Assembly: GCA_040080835.1 (NCBI GenBank)
Contig: JBEBHP010000008.1
Span: 142,411 to 206,410, forward strand
Direction: 5' to 3'
Length of the DNA: 64,000 nucleotides
Source of the DNA: SZUA-430 sp040080835
GTDB taxonomy: Bacteria; Pseudomonadota; Alphaproteobacteria; Micropepsales; Micropepsaceae
A program made the translations under genes and the position numbers. The notes below the pieces were generated by a model, which searched no databases, was not told the origin of the DNA, and saw nothing but the letters and a program-made list of their open reading frames with translations. Position 1 is the stretch's first letter. Each line of letters starts with the position of its first letter. This document shows, piece by piece, positions 51,622 through 60,297 of the stretch.

Positions 51622-52344
51622 TTATTCCTTCTGAAATTTTCTCCATTTCCCTAGAGTATCGACTACGATCTTAGGAAGGGTTGTCGCCCTCTTCTTCTCG
51701 ATTACTCGTAAGTGCGGCGGCAATATCGCGTTTACTCCAGTCACGAATTCAAAGAAGGGTGTTTTGACATATTTGTCGTTCATGGAGTCCCAGTGCAAGG
51801 CGGGCTCACGCCCCGCAAGAACGAAAATGTCCGCAAGCGCCGCGACCAACTCAGGAAATTTTGACTGCCCATCCTGACGTCCCCCGCGGTCATTCGGGAG
51901 CGCAGCAAGCCCCTGCTCACACGCCTTTTCCACATCCGCAAAGAAGTCCCAGATGTTTAGATCCCATTTTCGATAGGGTGCGATGAGTGACTGCAGGCTC
52001 TCGCGCATAATGCGATTTCTGACTTCCGCCCGTTCCTTGTCCGCTCTTGTGTACGGAGAACCATCAGTTGTCAGATCATCAACAACCGTCACTAGCACCT
52101 TGTTCAAGATTAGCGCGCAGTGCTTGCGCAATTGTTCCAACTGCTTGCTTAACTCACTTGACCGAGGACTTTCTCGATCTACCGTTTGCAAAATACAGTA
52201 GTCGTTGATGGCAATGTCCAACTGATCGCGAAACGGGCTGAGATCCATGCCAGCCAGTATGCCCAGTTCATCCACTTGCCCATCACTTAGCGGAATGTAC
52301 GACACCAGATGTGCAGCACCCTCCATGCGAGGAACCTTAGTCAT
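51622..52344 (-). CDS. Hypothetical protein encoded with the integrase
   Basis: A 240-aa soluble, helical protein from ATG 52344, overlapping the integrase stop by eight bases. Segments such as LDIAINDYCILQTVDRE, LRKHCALILNKVLVTVVDDL and RKWDLNIWDFFADVEKACEQ look genuine, but I know no family. The overlap implies cotranslation with the integrase. Confidence 0.65.
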   Translation of the reverse strand: MTKVPRMEGAAHLVSYIPLSDGQVDELGILAGMDLSPFRDQLDIAINDYCILQTVDRESPRSSELSKQLEQLRKHCALILNKVLVTVVDDLTTDGSPYTRADKERAEVRNRIMRESLQSLIAPYRKWDLNIWDFFADVEKACEQGLAALPNDRGGRQDGQSKFPELVAALADIFVLAGREPALHWDSMNDKYVKTPFFEFVTGVNAILPPHLRVIEKKRATTLPKIVVDTLGKWRKFQKE

Positions 52345-53656
52345 GCCCGGACACACCACCAGAACTGCTCGCCGAGCGGTTTGGCCCCTGCTTCTTGTTC
52401 CCACGCTGCGGCGACGTCGTCCTAATACCAAGCTTGGGCAGGTTCGCCCTTATGGCAGCCGAAACATGGGACGGCAACAAGTGGGCGTAGTGCTTTTCAG
52501 TCATCCGAATGTCTGCGTGTCCCAACTGAGCGGCAATCACCTGTAGCGAGACGCCATTGCGCGCCAGCCATGAACCATGCGTGTGTCGAAGGATGTGAAA
52601 ACCCACAACCGGACTGATCTTCGCCTTTGCGCAAGCGAGTTTCATCGGACGGGCTTGTTCGGACGTCCCCCATGGCCTTCCGATCTCGCGCTGGAACACA
52701 TGGACGTCTCTAACTCGCTTCGCAATCATCGCACCAAAGAACTTGGCGCCCTCTTCTGTCAGATAAACATGACGCGGCTTGCCGGACTTTGTCTCGGTGA
52801 CCGCAACCGACTTGTCGGCAACATTCACATCCCCGCAGCGCAACCGCGTCAGTTCCCCGTACCGACAGCCAGTCAGCAACGCACCTTGGAGCAAGTTTCG
52901 AAAGTCCGGGGCAGCTCCCTTTAGAAGCTTTGCCACCTCAGCTTCTGATAAAAAGCGGACGCGCGGAGCATCAACACCACGAAACGGCGAAACTTTTGCC
53001 CACCCAGAATTCGAAACAATACGATCACTACGGTAAGCAAAATTCAGGGCCGCCTTCAAAACCGTCAGCGAGCGATTGGCGGTTGCCCGTCGCTTTCGCA
53101 TTCGTTCGTTTTCGTTTGGATCCGCTGCCCTGACCTTGCCCCCTCGATACAAGCTGGGCGCGGAGGCGACCGCGTTGTGCCAGTTGCGGATCTGCGTGGA
53201 CGTCAACTTTGACAACAATGTTTTGCCCAGTTCGGGCAAAATTTTGGATTCCACCACGTGTGAGGTTGGGCCATACGCCTTCCCCCTCACTTTGTAGTCT
53301 TCTAAGTACTCCCGCATCACATCGGCAACTGTGTACCTTGACGACACAGTTACGCCGCCAACCTCAGCATCCCGCCGAACAAGAGCCCATGCCTGCGCTG
53401 CCCTCTGGGCTTCGGCAAAGCTCAAGTAGTTGGCGCCATCGGCATCGACATAGTCGTCCGCTTTGGCAATTCGCTCTTCTCTGTAGCGTTTGTCCTCACC
53501 CCGCCTGCGGGCAACCCAGACTCCGCCAGAAGTCCGTTTGCGATATCCCAGGTGCAACCCGCCCCCCAGAGAAACGAAGTACGGCTCACCTCGCGTAACG
53601 AGTTTCAGTCGAGAAGTTCGCGTTTCCAGCGGTGCACTTCGAACCAGACGCCCCAT
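52337..53656 (-). CDS. Tyrosine integrase of the island
   Basis: A 439-aa phage-type integrase. The catalytic residues are all present: R265 (TGCRYGELT), K290 (ETKSGKPR), H354 and R357 (FHILRHTH), H380 (LGHADIRM) and the nucleophile Y390 (MTEKHYAH). The N-terminus (about 30-100) is an arm-binding domain (GGGLHLGYRK), and 105-200 is the core-binding SAM-like domain. Its start lies about 140 bp from attR and next to putative arm sites. It is transcribed away from attR. Confidence 0.96.
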   Translation of the reverse strand: MGRLVRSAPLETRTSRLKLVTRGEPYFVSLGGGLHLGYRKRTSGGVWVARRRGEDKRYREERIAKADDYVDADGANYLSFAEAQRAAQAWALVRRDAEVGGVTVSSRYTVADVMREYLEDYKVRGKAYGPTSHVVESKILPELGKTLLSKLTSTQIRNWHNAVASAPSLYRGGKVRAADPNENERMRKRRATANRSLTVLKAALNFAYRSDRIVSNSGWAKVSPFRGVDAPRVRFLSEAEVAKLLKGAAPDFRNLLQGALLTGCRYGELTRLRCGDVNVADKSVAVTETKSGKPRHVYLTEEGAKFFGAMIAKRVRDVHVFQREIGRPWGTSEQARPMKLACAKAKISPVVGFHILRHTHGSWLARNGVSLQVIAAQLGHADIRMTEKHYAHLLPSHVSAAIRANLPKLGIRTTSPQRGNKKQGPNRSASSSGGVSGHD

Positions 53657-53676
53657 AATGTCCCTTGGTCAAATTT

Positions 53677-53698
53677 TGGGTACTATTTTGGGTAATAT
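53677..53698 (+). promoter_or_regulatory. Putative integrase arm-type site, right
   Basis: TGGGTACTATTTTGGGTAATAT lies just upstream of the integrase start and matches the left-end site at 9328. Binding here could also repress the integrase promoter. Confidence 0.5.
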
Positions 53699-53714
53699 AT
53701 GTGAGTACATGCCC

Positions 53715-53765
53715 ATACACAAGGATGCACCGCCATGCACAAAACCATTTAAATTGCTTGTGTAT
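53715..53765. repeat. Inverted repeat between integrase and attR
   Basis: ATACACAAG (53715-53723) and CTTGTGTAT (53757-53765) are perfect 9-bp inverted repeats around 33 bp. The position between the arm sites suggests a recombination or regulatory protein site. Confidence 0.45.
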
Positions 53766-53778
53766 AGGCGTGCGCCGT

Positions 53779-53788
53779 TGGGTACTAT
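53779..53788 (+). promoter_or_regulatory. Partial arm-type site beside attR
   Basis: TGGGTACTAT recurs seven bp before attR in the same orientation as the other two arm-like sites. Confidence 0.4.
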
Positions 53789-53794
53789 CCCAGT

Positions 53795-53838
53795 CTCTCA
53801 CGGCGAGAACAGGGGTTCGATTCCCCTTGGGGACGCCA
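53795..53838 (+). repeat. Right attachment site (attR core)
   Basis: Exact copy of the 44 bp at 9237-9280. It is a tRNA-Glu 3' half only, with no D arm or 5' acceptor strand, so it is not a functional tRNA gene. It marks the right end of the island. Confidence 0.93.
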
Positions 53839-53902
53839 TCCGCGCGCCGCAGACAAGTCTGATCGATAAGCTGCAAGGTTGCGGGGTGAACCAGCGGGAA
53901 GT

Positions 53903-53978
<76 letters not shown>

Positions 53979-54068
53979 ATCCTGATCGGTGCCGCCTGGG
54001 GGGCGACACCAGGGTATATACAAACGAATCTGCGCTACCGCAATGCGCGACGGCGTCAGGTTGTTTGG

Positions 54069-54575
54069 TTACTCTTTTTCCAGATCGCCTTTGTCGATGA
54101 TGTCGCCGACGTCTTCATCGTCGTCAACGGTCTCGATGAGCGTATCATCGTCATCATCGTCATCGTCATCTTCAATCTCTTCGAGATCGACCTCGTCGCC
54201 AACAACCTCAGGCTTGTCGTCCTTGTCTTCGGCTTCTTCGTCTTCCACGAGATCGGGATCAGCGACGGTTTCATCATCAAGGGCGACTTCCTTGATTTCC
54301 TCTTCGGCCTCGGGCTCCTCCTCTTCGGATTCGACCGCCGTTTCGGTGTCTTCGGCGTCGTCGGTGTCGTCACGCGCCTCTTTGACACGAACAGCACCCT
54401 CATCCGCATCGCGGATGACTGACGCCGATGAACGCGGCCGACGCATCTTCACGATCGCCTCAGCCGTAAAGCTGAAGGCACACTTCGGACAGACGATCGG
54501 CTTCTTGCTCAAATCGTAAAATTTTGCCGCACAGCTTGGGCATATGCGCTTTGTTCCGATATCCGGAGCAGCCAC
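54069..54575 (-). CDS. TIGR02300-family acidic zinc-ribbon protein
   Basis: A 168-aa protein starting at GTG 54575 with AGGAAA upstream. The N-terminus has the FYDLN-type zinc ribbon (GTKRICPSCAAKFYDLSKKP, then VCPKCAFSF), two CxxC pairs. The remaining 120 residues are extremely acidic (runs of Glu and Asp, one of nine D near residue 142) and probably disordered. The family is alphaproteobacterial and conserved next to aroA; function unknown. Divergent from aroA. Confidence 0.9.
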   Translation of the reverse strand: MAAPDIGTKRICPSCAAKFYDLSKKPIVCPKCAFSFTAEAIVKMRRPRSSASVIRDADEGAVRVKEARDDTDDAEDTETAVESEEEEPEAEEEIKEVALDDETVADPDLVEDEEAEDKDDKPEVVGDEVDLEEIEDDDDDDDDDTLIETVDDDEDVGDIIDKGDLEKE

Positions 54576-54700
54576 AGGTGATATTTCCTGGAGTTTGAGG
54601 GGGTAATTGCGGGGCGTCCCATTGCCACGAAGCGGGCCACCTGTCAAAGAGAAGTTGAACCCGAAAACCTCTTCATCTTCCCACTCCAAAACGTCGCACC

Positions 54701-56053
54701 TTGAGCTCAACGCCCCTCCCCCTGCCTCTTACGGCTCAAAAATGCCCGCCATTGGCCGGAAACCCTCATATTCCGGGCGACAAGTCGATCTCGCACCGTG
54801 GCCTGATCTTCGGGGCCCTGGCTGTGGGGGAAACTACCATCTCGGGCCTGCTTGAAGCCGAAGACGTCCTGAACACCGCTGAAGTGCTCAGGACCCTTGG
54901 CGCCGACATCGGTCGGGATGAAAGCGGGGTCTGGCACATTCATGGCGTAGGCGTGGGTGGATTCGCAGAACCGTCGCGCGTGCTCGATCACGGGAATTCG
55001 GGCACCGGCGTGCGCCTGATGATGGGGGCTGTGGCCACGACGCCCATAACGGCAACATTCACTGGCGACGCATCATTGTGCAAACGACCCATGCGGCGCG
55101 TGCTTGATCCGCTCGCCCTTTTCGGTGCCGAGGCGACAGGTCGGGAAGGCGGATTGCTGCCGATCACGCTCCGCGGTGCGACGAACCCTGTTCCGGTGAC
55201 ATATCGCCTTCCGGTTCCGTCGGCTCAGGTGAAGTCGGCGGTGCTGCTGGCGGGCCTGAATGCGCCGGGTGAAACAACCGTTCTTGAGGCCGAAGCGACC
55301 CGGGATCACACCGAGCGCATGCTCACCCACTTCGGTGCCCGGGTGCGGGTTGAAAAAACCGAAGATAACCTGACGGCCATCATTCTGACTGGTCAGCCTG
55401 AACTGGTCGCCCGTCACGTTGCAGTGCCGGCGGACCCGTCTTCGGCAGCCTTTCCGCTGGTGGCGGCATTGATTGTCCCGGGTTCGAATTTACGTATCAG
55501 CAACGTGATGCTGAACCCGACGCGCACGGGGCTGCTGACCGTCCTCCGGCGTATGGGCGCCAACATCGGGATCGAAAACGAACGAACGGAAAGCGGCGAA
55601 ATCATTGGCGATTTGATCGTTTCGCATAGCGCGCTCAGGGGCACGGACGTCGAGCCGCAACTCGCCCCTTCGATGATTGACGAGTTTCCGGTGCTCGCCG
55701 TTGCCGCCGCCTTCGCTGAGGGCCGCACGCGCATGAACGGGCTTGCCGAGCTGCGGGTCAAGGAAAGTGACCGGCTTGCAGCGGTAGCCGAAGGCCTGAA
55801 AACAATCGGCGTCAAGTTCGAGCTGGGCGCCGACTGGCTGGTCGTTGAAGGATGCGGGCCAGCTGGCGTTCCTGGTGGCGGTCGCGTGACGACGCACATG
55901 GATCACCGGATCGCGATGTCGTTCCTGATTGCGGGTCTGGCATCGCAGGCGCCCGTATCCGTTGATGACACACGTTTTATTGCGACGAGCTTTCCCAGCT
56001 TCATTCCCATGATGCAGGCTCTGGGAGCAAAATTTCAGAAGCCGAACCGATGA
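54701..56053 (+). CDS. aroA: 3-phosphoshikimate 1-carboxyvinyltransferase (EPSP synthase)
   Basis: A 450-aa enzyme of the shikimate pathway joining PEP and shikimate-3-phosphate. Signatures: PGDKSISHRGLIFGALA at the N-terminus, DHGNSGTGVRLMMG (first EPSP signature) and LRVKESDRLAAVAEGLK (second signature). ATTG-type start: TTG 54701 is used, as no in-frame ATG lies before PGDKSISHR. The GNSGTG rather than GNAGTA form places it nearer class II synthases. It overlaps cmk by four bases (ATGA), a common alphaproteobacterial operon with rpsA. Confidence 0.95.
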   Translation: MSSTPLPLPLTAQKCPPLAGNPHIPGDKSISHRGLIFGALAVGETTISGLLEAEDVLNTAEVLRTLGADIGRDESGVWHIHGVGVGGFAEPSRVLDHGNSGTGVRLMMGAVATTPITATFTGDASLCKRPMRRVLDPLALFGAEATGREGGLLPITLRGATNPVPVTYRLPVPSAQVKSAVLLAGLNAPGETTVLEAEATRDHTERMLTHFGARVRVEKTEDNLTAIILTGQPELVARHVAVPADPSSAAFPLVAALIVPGSNLRISNVMLNPTRTGLLTVLRRMGANIGIENERTESGEIIGDLIVSHSALRGTDVEPQLAPSMIDEFPVLAVAAAFAEGRTRMNGLAELRVKESDRLAAVAEGLKTIGVKFELGADWLVVEGCGPAGVPGGGRVTTHMDHRIAMSFLIAGLASQAPVSVDDTRFIATSFPSFIPMMQALGAKFQKPNR

Positions 56054-56697
56054 AGAAATTGCCCGTCATTGCAATCGACGGCCCGGCAGCGTCCGGCAAG
56101 GGCACCATAGCCAGGCGCGTTTCCGCAACGCTCGAGTTCGCGCACCTCGACACAGGCATGCTTTATCGTGCGGTTGGATTGGCTGTCCTCAAGCGCAACG
56201 AAGAACCGTCCGATCCGGTTGCTGCCACACGCGCCGCCAATTCTCTTGATTTATCATTGCTGCAGGATCCGGCCATCCGCAGCGACACAGCAGGCTCGGC
56301 CGCATCAAAGGTCGCGGTCGTTCCGGCCGTGCGGCACGCCCTGTTGACCTTCCAGCGCAATTTTGCCGACAGCCCGCCCGGCGGCCATGGCGCGGTGCTG
56401 GATGGACGCGACATCGGAACTGTCATTTGCCCTGACGCCACCGTGAAGCTCTACGTGACAGCAAGCCCGGAAGTTCGGGCTCGCAGACGGTATCTGGAGT
56501 TGTTTTCGCAAGGGTCCACGCGTTCGGAAGCCGAGGTTTTGGCCGACATCCAGGCCCGTGACAGCCGGGACATGGGCCGGTCCGTCGCACCCTTGTCGCA
56601 GGCAGCCGACGCACACTTGCTGGACACGAGCGTTCTCGATATAGAAGCGGCCGTCGCCCGGGCGCTTGAAATCGTAAGGGCGGCTCTCAGCACTTGA
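56050..56697 (+). CDS. cmk: Cytidylate kinase
   Basis: A 215-aa NMP kinase that phosphorylates CMP and dCMP. P-loop: IDGPAASGKGTIARR (residues 9-23). FAHLDTGMLYRAVG and VLDGRDIGTVICPDA are family motifs that bind CMP, and the LID includes RARRRYLEL. Start overlaps the aroA stop. Confidence 0.95.
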   Translation: MKKLPVIAIDGPAASGKGTIARRVSATLEFAHLDTGMLYRAVGLAVLKRNEEPSDPVAATRAANSLDLSLLQDPAIRSDTAGSAASKVAVVPAVRHALLTFQRNFADSPPGGHGAVLDGRDIGTVICPDATVKLYVTASPEVRARRRYLELFSQGSTRSEAEVLADIQARDSRDMGRSVAPLSQAADAHLLDTSVLDIEAAVARALEIVRAALST

Positions 56698-56854
56698 TTG
56701 GTGCGCGCGCTTTGAGGTTGGGGCCTCAATGGCGTTTTTTTGTTTTTCCAAATGGGTTGGATGGTCGGCGCTCCCACGCCTGCGGCCAGAAAACCAGGTC
56801 CGCCAGTCAGACCCTGGTCGGCATACGCCTGTGAATGAATTGGAGAATACCTGA

Positions 56855-58585
56855 ATGGCAAGAACTGCCGCTGCGCGTCCTGCGCAAAAAGAAGAATCCT
56901 ACAATCCATCAATGGAAGATTTCACCGCGCTGCTCGAAGAGAGCTTCAAAACGCACGGCCTTGAAGAAGGCAACGTCGTTTCCGGCCGGGTGATCGCAAT
57001 TGAAAAAGAATTCGCCATCATCGACGTCGGCCTGAAGACCGAGGGCAAGATTGCTCTCAAGGAATTCGCACTCGCCGGCCAGGCACCAAAGATTGCCGTT
57101 GGTGACACGGTTGAAGTGTTTCTCGATCGCGTTGAAAACGCGATGGGCGAAGCCATCCTGTCGCGCGACAAGGCTCGCCGCGAAGAATCCTGGACGCGCC
57201 TCGAACGCGCCTATGAAGACAAGCAGCGCGTCACCGGCGTGATCTTCGGACGCGTCAAGGGTGGCTTCACGGTCGACCTCGACGGCGCCGTAGCCTTCTT
57301 GCCAGGCAGCCAGGTCGACATCCGTCCGGTACGTGATGCCGGCCCGCTGATGAACAAGGTGGAACCGTTCCACATCCTGAAAATGGACAAGCGCCGCGGC
57401 AACATCGTCGTCTCGCGCCGCGCCGTCCTGGAAGAAAGCCGCGCCGAGCAGCGCAACGAACTTGTCGCGAACCTGAAGGAAAGTCAGGTTATCGAAGGCG
57501 TCGTCAAGAACATCACTGACTACGGTGCGTTCGTGGATCTGGGTGGCGTCGATGGTCTCCTCCACGTCACGGACATCGCGTGGCGCCGCGTCAATCATCC
57601 GAGCGAAGTGCTTTCAATCGGCCAGACCGTGAAGGTCCAGGTTGTGAAAGTGAATCCGGATACGCAGCGTATCAGTCTGGGCATGAAGCAGCTCGAGGCG
57701 GATCCATGGGAAGGTGTTGCCCAGAAGTATCCGATCCAGGGCAAGTTCAAGGGCCGCGTCACCAACATCACTGACTACGGCGCGTTTGTTGAACTCGAGC
57801 CGGGCGTTGAAGGTCTGGTCCACGTCTCTGAAATGTCGTGGGTCAAGAAGAACGTCCATCCTGGCAAGATCATTTCGACCAGCCAGGAAGTCGAAGTCAT
57901 GGTTCTCGAAGTTGATGCGAGCAAGCGCCGCATCAGCCTCGGCCTGAAGCAAACCATGGACAACCCGTGGCATGCCTTCTCGGACAAGCATCCTGTCGGC
58001 AGCATGATCGAAGGCGAGATCAAGAACATCACCGAATTCGGTCTGTTTATCGGTCTCGACGGCGACATCGACGGCATGGCGCACTTGTCGGATCTCGACT
58101 GGAACGAACCAGGCGAAGAAGCGATCAAGAAGCACAAGAAGGGCGACCGCATCAAAGCCATCGTGCTCGACATCGACGTTGACAAGGAGCGCATCGCGCT
58201 TGGCGTCAAGCAGGTCTCGGGCGATCCGATGGAAAGCCTCGGACCCGTCAAGAAGGGTGACATCGTCACTTGCGCGGTCACCGAAGTGACCGACAGCGGT
58301 ATCGAAGTGGCTGTGGGCGAACTCAAGGCATTCATTCGCAAGAACGAACTGTCTCGTGATCGCGCCGAGCAGCGCCCTGAACGTTACGCGGTTGGCGACA
58401 AGATCGACGCGAAAGTAACGAACGTCGACAAGGCCGCACGCAAACTGACGTTGTCCATCAAGGCGCGCGAGATTGCCGAGGAAAAGGAAGCAGTCGCCCA
58501 GTACGGTTCGTCCGATTCGGGCGCATCACTTGGCGATATCCTGGGCGCCGCGCTGCGCAAAAAGGCAGAAAAGACAGACGAATAG
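56855..58585 (+). CDS. rpsA: 30S ribosomal protein S1
   Basis: A 576-aa protein with six S1 RNA-binding repeats. The first two bind the ribosome; repeats 3-6 bind mRNA. Repeat motifs such as ITDYGAFVDLGGVDGLLHVT, ITDYGAFVELEPGVEGLVHV and ITEFGLFIGLDGDIDGMAHL are spaced about 85 residues apart. It lies 157 bp after cmk and is followed by a strong terminator. TGAATTGGAGAATACCTG precedes the ATG, giving a clear Shine-Dalgarno. Confidence 0.97.
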   Translation: MARTAAARPAQKEESYNPSMEDFTALLEESFKTHGLEEGNVVSGRVIAIEKEFAIIDVGLKTEGKIALKEFALAGQAPKIAVGDTVEVFLDRVENAMGEAILSRDKARREESWTRLERAYEDKQRVTGVIFGRVKGGFTVDLDGAVAFLPGSQVDIRPVRDAGPLMNKVEPFHILKMDKRRGNIVVSRRAVLEESRAEQRNELVANLKESQVIEGVVKNITDYGAFVDLGGVDGLLHVTDIAWRRVNHPSEVLSIGQTVKVQVVKVNPDTQRISLGMKQLEADPWEGVAQKYPIQGKFKGRVTNITDYGAFVELEPGVEGLVHVSEMSWVKKNVHPGKIISTSQEVEVMVLEVDASKRRISLGLKQTMDNPWHAFSDKHPVGSMIEGEIKNITEFGLFIGLDGDIDGMAHLSDLDWNEPGEEAIKKHKKGDRIKAIVLDIDVDKERIALGVKQVSGDPMESLGPVKKGDIVTCAVTEVTDSGIEVAVGELKAFIRKNELSRDRAEQRPERYAVGDKIDAKVTNVDKAARKLTLSIKAREIAEEKEAVAQYGSSDSGASLGDILGAALRKKAEKTDE

Positions 58586-58612
58586 TCCGTCACGGTTCTG
58601 GCCTGACAGTCA

Positions 58613-58640
58613 AAAAGGGGCGGCTCCAACCGCCCCTTTT
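58613..58640 (+). terminator. Intrinsic terminator after rpsA
   Basis: AAAAGGGGCGG (58613-58623) pairs exactly with CCGCCCCTTTT (58630-58640) over a 6-nt loop. The right arm ends in a T-tract. It lies 28 bp after the rpsA stop. Confidence 0.92.
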
Positions 58641-58785
58641 CTTCGTCTGAAGCAAAATATCCCTTATTCTATAATAGCTTGGCAGGACTGGTGCTTGACG
58701 GATCAGTCGCCGATTGGCAGCCTCCCCAACGCACGATTGCGCCGCCGCCACAGCGCAAGGGGCACATCAAAGGAATGGCCGTACG

Positions 58786-59073
58786 ATGATCAAATCGGAA
58801 TTGGTCCAGAAATTGGCTGAACAAAACCCGCATCTCTTTCAGCGAGACATCGAAAAAATCGTAGCGACCATCTTTGGCGAGATCGCCCAAGCCCTCTCGG
58901 ACGGAGATCGCGTGGAATTGCGAGGGTTCGGAGCATTTTCCGTAAAGTCCCGCCCTGCCCGTACAGGGCGCAATCCGCGCACCGGTGAATCCGTCAGTGT
59001 CGGCGCAAAGCACGTACCTTTCTTCAAGACCGGCAAGGAACTTCGTGATCGCTTGAATATCGACGGCGAGTAG
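58786..59073 (+). CDS. ihfB: Integration host factor subunit beta
   Basis: A 95-aa HU/IHF-family DNA-bending protein from ATG 58786 (MIKSELVQKLAEQNPHLFQR). The signature GRNPRTGE, with the intercalating proline on the beta-ribbon tip, is at residues about 61-68. ERGF-type body: VELRGFGAFSVKSRPARTGR. It follows rpsA as in many Alphaproteobacteria. IHF is often needed for tyrosine-integrase reactions such as that of the nearby island. Confidence 0.95.
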   Translation: MIKSELVQKLAEQNPHLFQRDIEKIVATIFGEIAQALSDGDRVELRGFGAFSVKSRPARTGRNPRTGESVSVGAKHVPFFKTGKELRDRLNIDGE

Positions 59074-59101
59074 GCGCGTCGGCAAACCTGAGGCGCGCAA
59101 A

Positions 59102-59443
59102 ATGACAAGCCTGTTTCGAACAGTTTTCTTCTGGACCCTCGCTCTGGCAACGGCCGCGATCGCCGTCGCCAATCGCAAGGGGGTGACGCTCTCCTTTGAT
59201 CCCTTCAATACCCTGTCGCCTGCAGTGGCTGTCGAAGTCCGGCTCTTCTGGATAATCCTGGGCGCAGCGCTCATCGGCATCGTGCTCGGCAGCTGGTCAA
59301 GCTGGCTGGCACAGGCGCCGCTGAGGCGTACGCTCCGCGAACAGGAAGAGCGGATTCGCCGCCTCGAACGCGAAGTGGAATCCGCGCAGTCCATCATCGC
59401 CAAACCGTCCCCGTCCACTGCTCCACGCATTGGCCGCAGTTAA
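59102..59443 (+). CDS. lapA: LapA-domain (DUF1049) membrane protein
   Basis: A 113-aa inner-membrane protein with two transmembrane helices (about residues 5-22 and 45-66) and a cytoplasmic coiled-coil tail (RTLREQEERIRRLEREVESA). This is the LapA/YciS build, which in E. coli works with LapB to control LpxC and lipopolysaccharide synthesis. It lies 28 bp from ihfB, the conserved neighbour. The last 27 residues recur at 63283-63363, so the 3' end has been duplicated. Confidence 0.85.
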   Translation: MTSLFRTVFFWTLALATAAIAVANRKGVTLSFDPFNTLSPAVAVEVRLFWIILGAALIGIVLGSWSSWLAQAPLRRTLREQEERIRRLEREVESAQSIIAKPSPSTAPRIGRS

Positions 59444-59667
59444 CTCCAACCGTCAGCCATCTTCTGTCTTGCAGTCCCTCAGCGCAGCGTGACAAATGAG
59501 AGGTCGCAACTCTTTTGCTACCGAACTGCAGCAGGCCAACGGCATGTCGCAGCAACGTCGCGGCCTGATCCCGCCAGCCGCACGACCACACAGGTTGTTG
59601 ATTCAGCTTTCGCTGGATTGGTCTTATTTCCTTTCGAGCTCCACGTGGTGATGGTGATTGAGTTGGT

Positions 59668-60297
59668 TCAATCATCCCTCACGGCTCTCAACCAAACGAG
59701 CGAACGCCCGGGCTCGTCGCGGCGGACGCTGTCGACAATCGCAAAGCCGGATTTCGTCAGAAGCGCCTCGACTTCCTTGGTCGTGCGAAAAGTATAAACC
59801 GTGGCAGGGAATTGCGCCGTCGCCGCCGCGTCCTCGGCCGGACGAAACCCGAGAACAAAGTGACCTTGCGGTCTGAGTACGCGGGCGATTTCGGCGAGAT
59901 GCGGTTCAGCCGGCCGCCAGAAATAGAGCGTATGCACGGCCATCGCGGCGTCGAACGAGGCGTCGGTGAACGGCAGCCTGTCGCTCGACGCTTTTTCAAG
60001 GCGGACGCAACCGGTTCGCATCAAGCTGCGATTTCTCTTTGCAGCAATGGCCAGCATGACGTTGGATGAATCGATGCCGGTTGCGGTGACGCCGCGAGCG
60101 CTGTCGGCAATCGCGCCGAGCGAGCGGCCGTGGCCGGTGCCGACATCGAGCACCTGCTGCCGTTCGCGAATGCCGAGGAGTGCGATCGCCTTTGCGTTAT
60201 CGGCCGCTGTCTCGCCGGCCATGATGCGTCCGATGATGGCGCCGAGGCAACCGCTGGGATGGGCGCCTTGACGCGCGATGAAATCGGGACGACGCAT
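59668..60297 (-). CDS. Class I SAM-dependent methyltransferase
   Basis: A 209-aa protein from ATG 60297, overlapping the upstream stop in TGATG. Motif I VLDVGTGHGRSLGAIAD (about residues 47-63), acidic motif II TGIDSSN, and DAAMAVHTLYFWRPAEPHLA then LRPQGHFVLGF form a UbiE/Methyltransf_11-type fold. The product may be a quinone-, lipid- or sterol-type methylation. It is the last gene of a coupled operon with two membrane hydroxylases. Confidence 0.88.
   Translation of the reverse strand: MRRPDFIARQGAHPSGCLGAIIGRIMAGETAADNAKAIALLGIRERQQVLDVGTGHGRSLGAIADSARGVTATGIDSSNVMLAIAAKRNRSLMRTGCVRLEKASSDRLPFTDASFDAAMAVHTLYFWRPAEPHLAEIARVLRPQGHFVLGFRPAEDAAATAQFPATVYTFRTTKEVEALLTKSGFAIVDSVRRDEPGRSLVWLRAVRDD

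Larger units (their letters stand above)
9237..53838. mobile_element. tRNA-Glu-integrated 44.6-kb genomic island
   Basis: The segment is bounded by a perfect 44-bp direct repeat of the tRNA-Glu 3' half and carries a tyrosine integrase at its right end. HTH/excisionase-like genes lie at both ends, and a primase-VapE replication operon, an HGG-motif protein and defence-type cargo lie inside. Outside the repeats the genes are conserved alphaproteobacterial housekeeping genes; inside, third-position composition is more mixed. No conjugation genes (relaxase, type IV secretion) are visible, so it is more like a satellite or integrative mobilisable island than a self-transmissible ICE. Confidence 0.92.

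Noticed and set aside
53795..53838. Second tRNA-Glu gene
   Set aside because: Only the 3' half is present; the D arm and 5' acceptor strand are missing, so it is attR.
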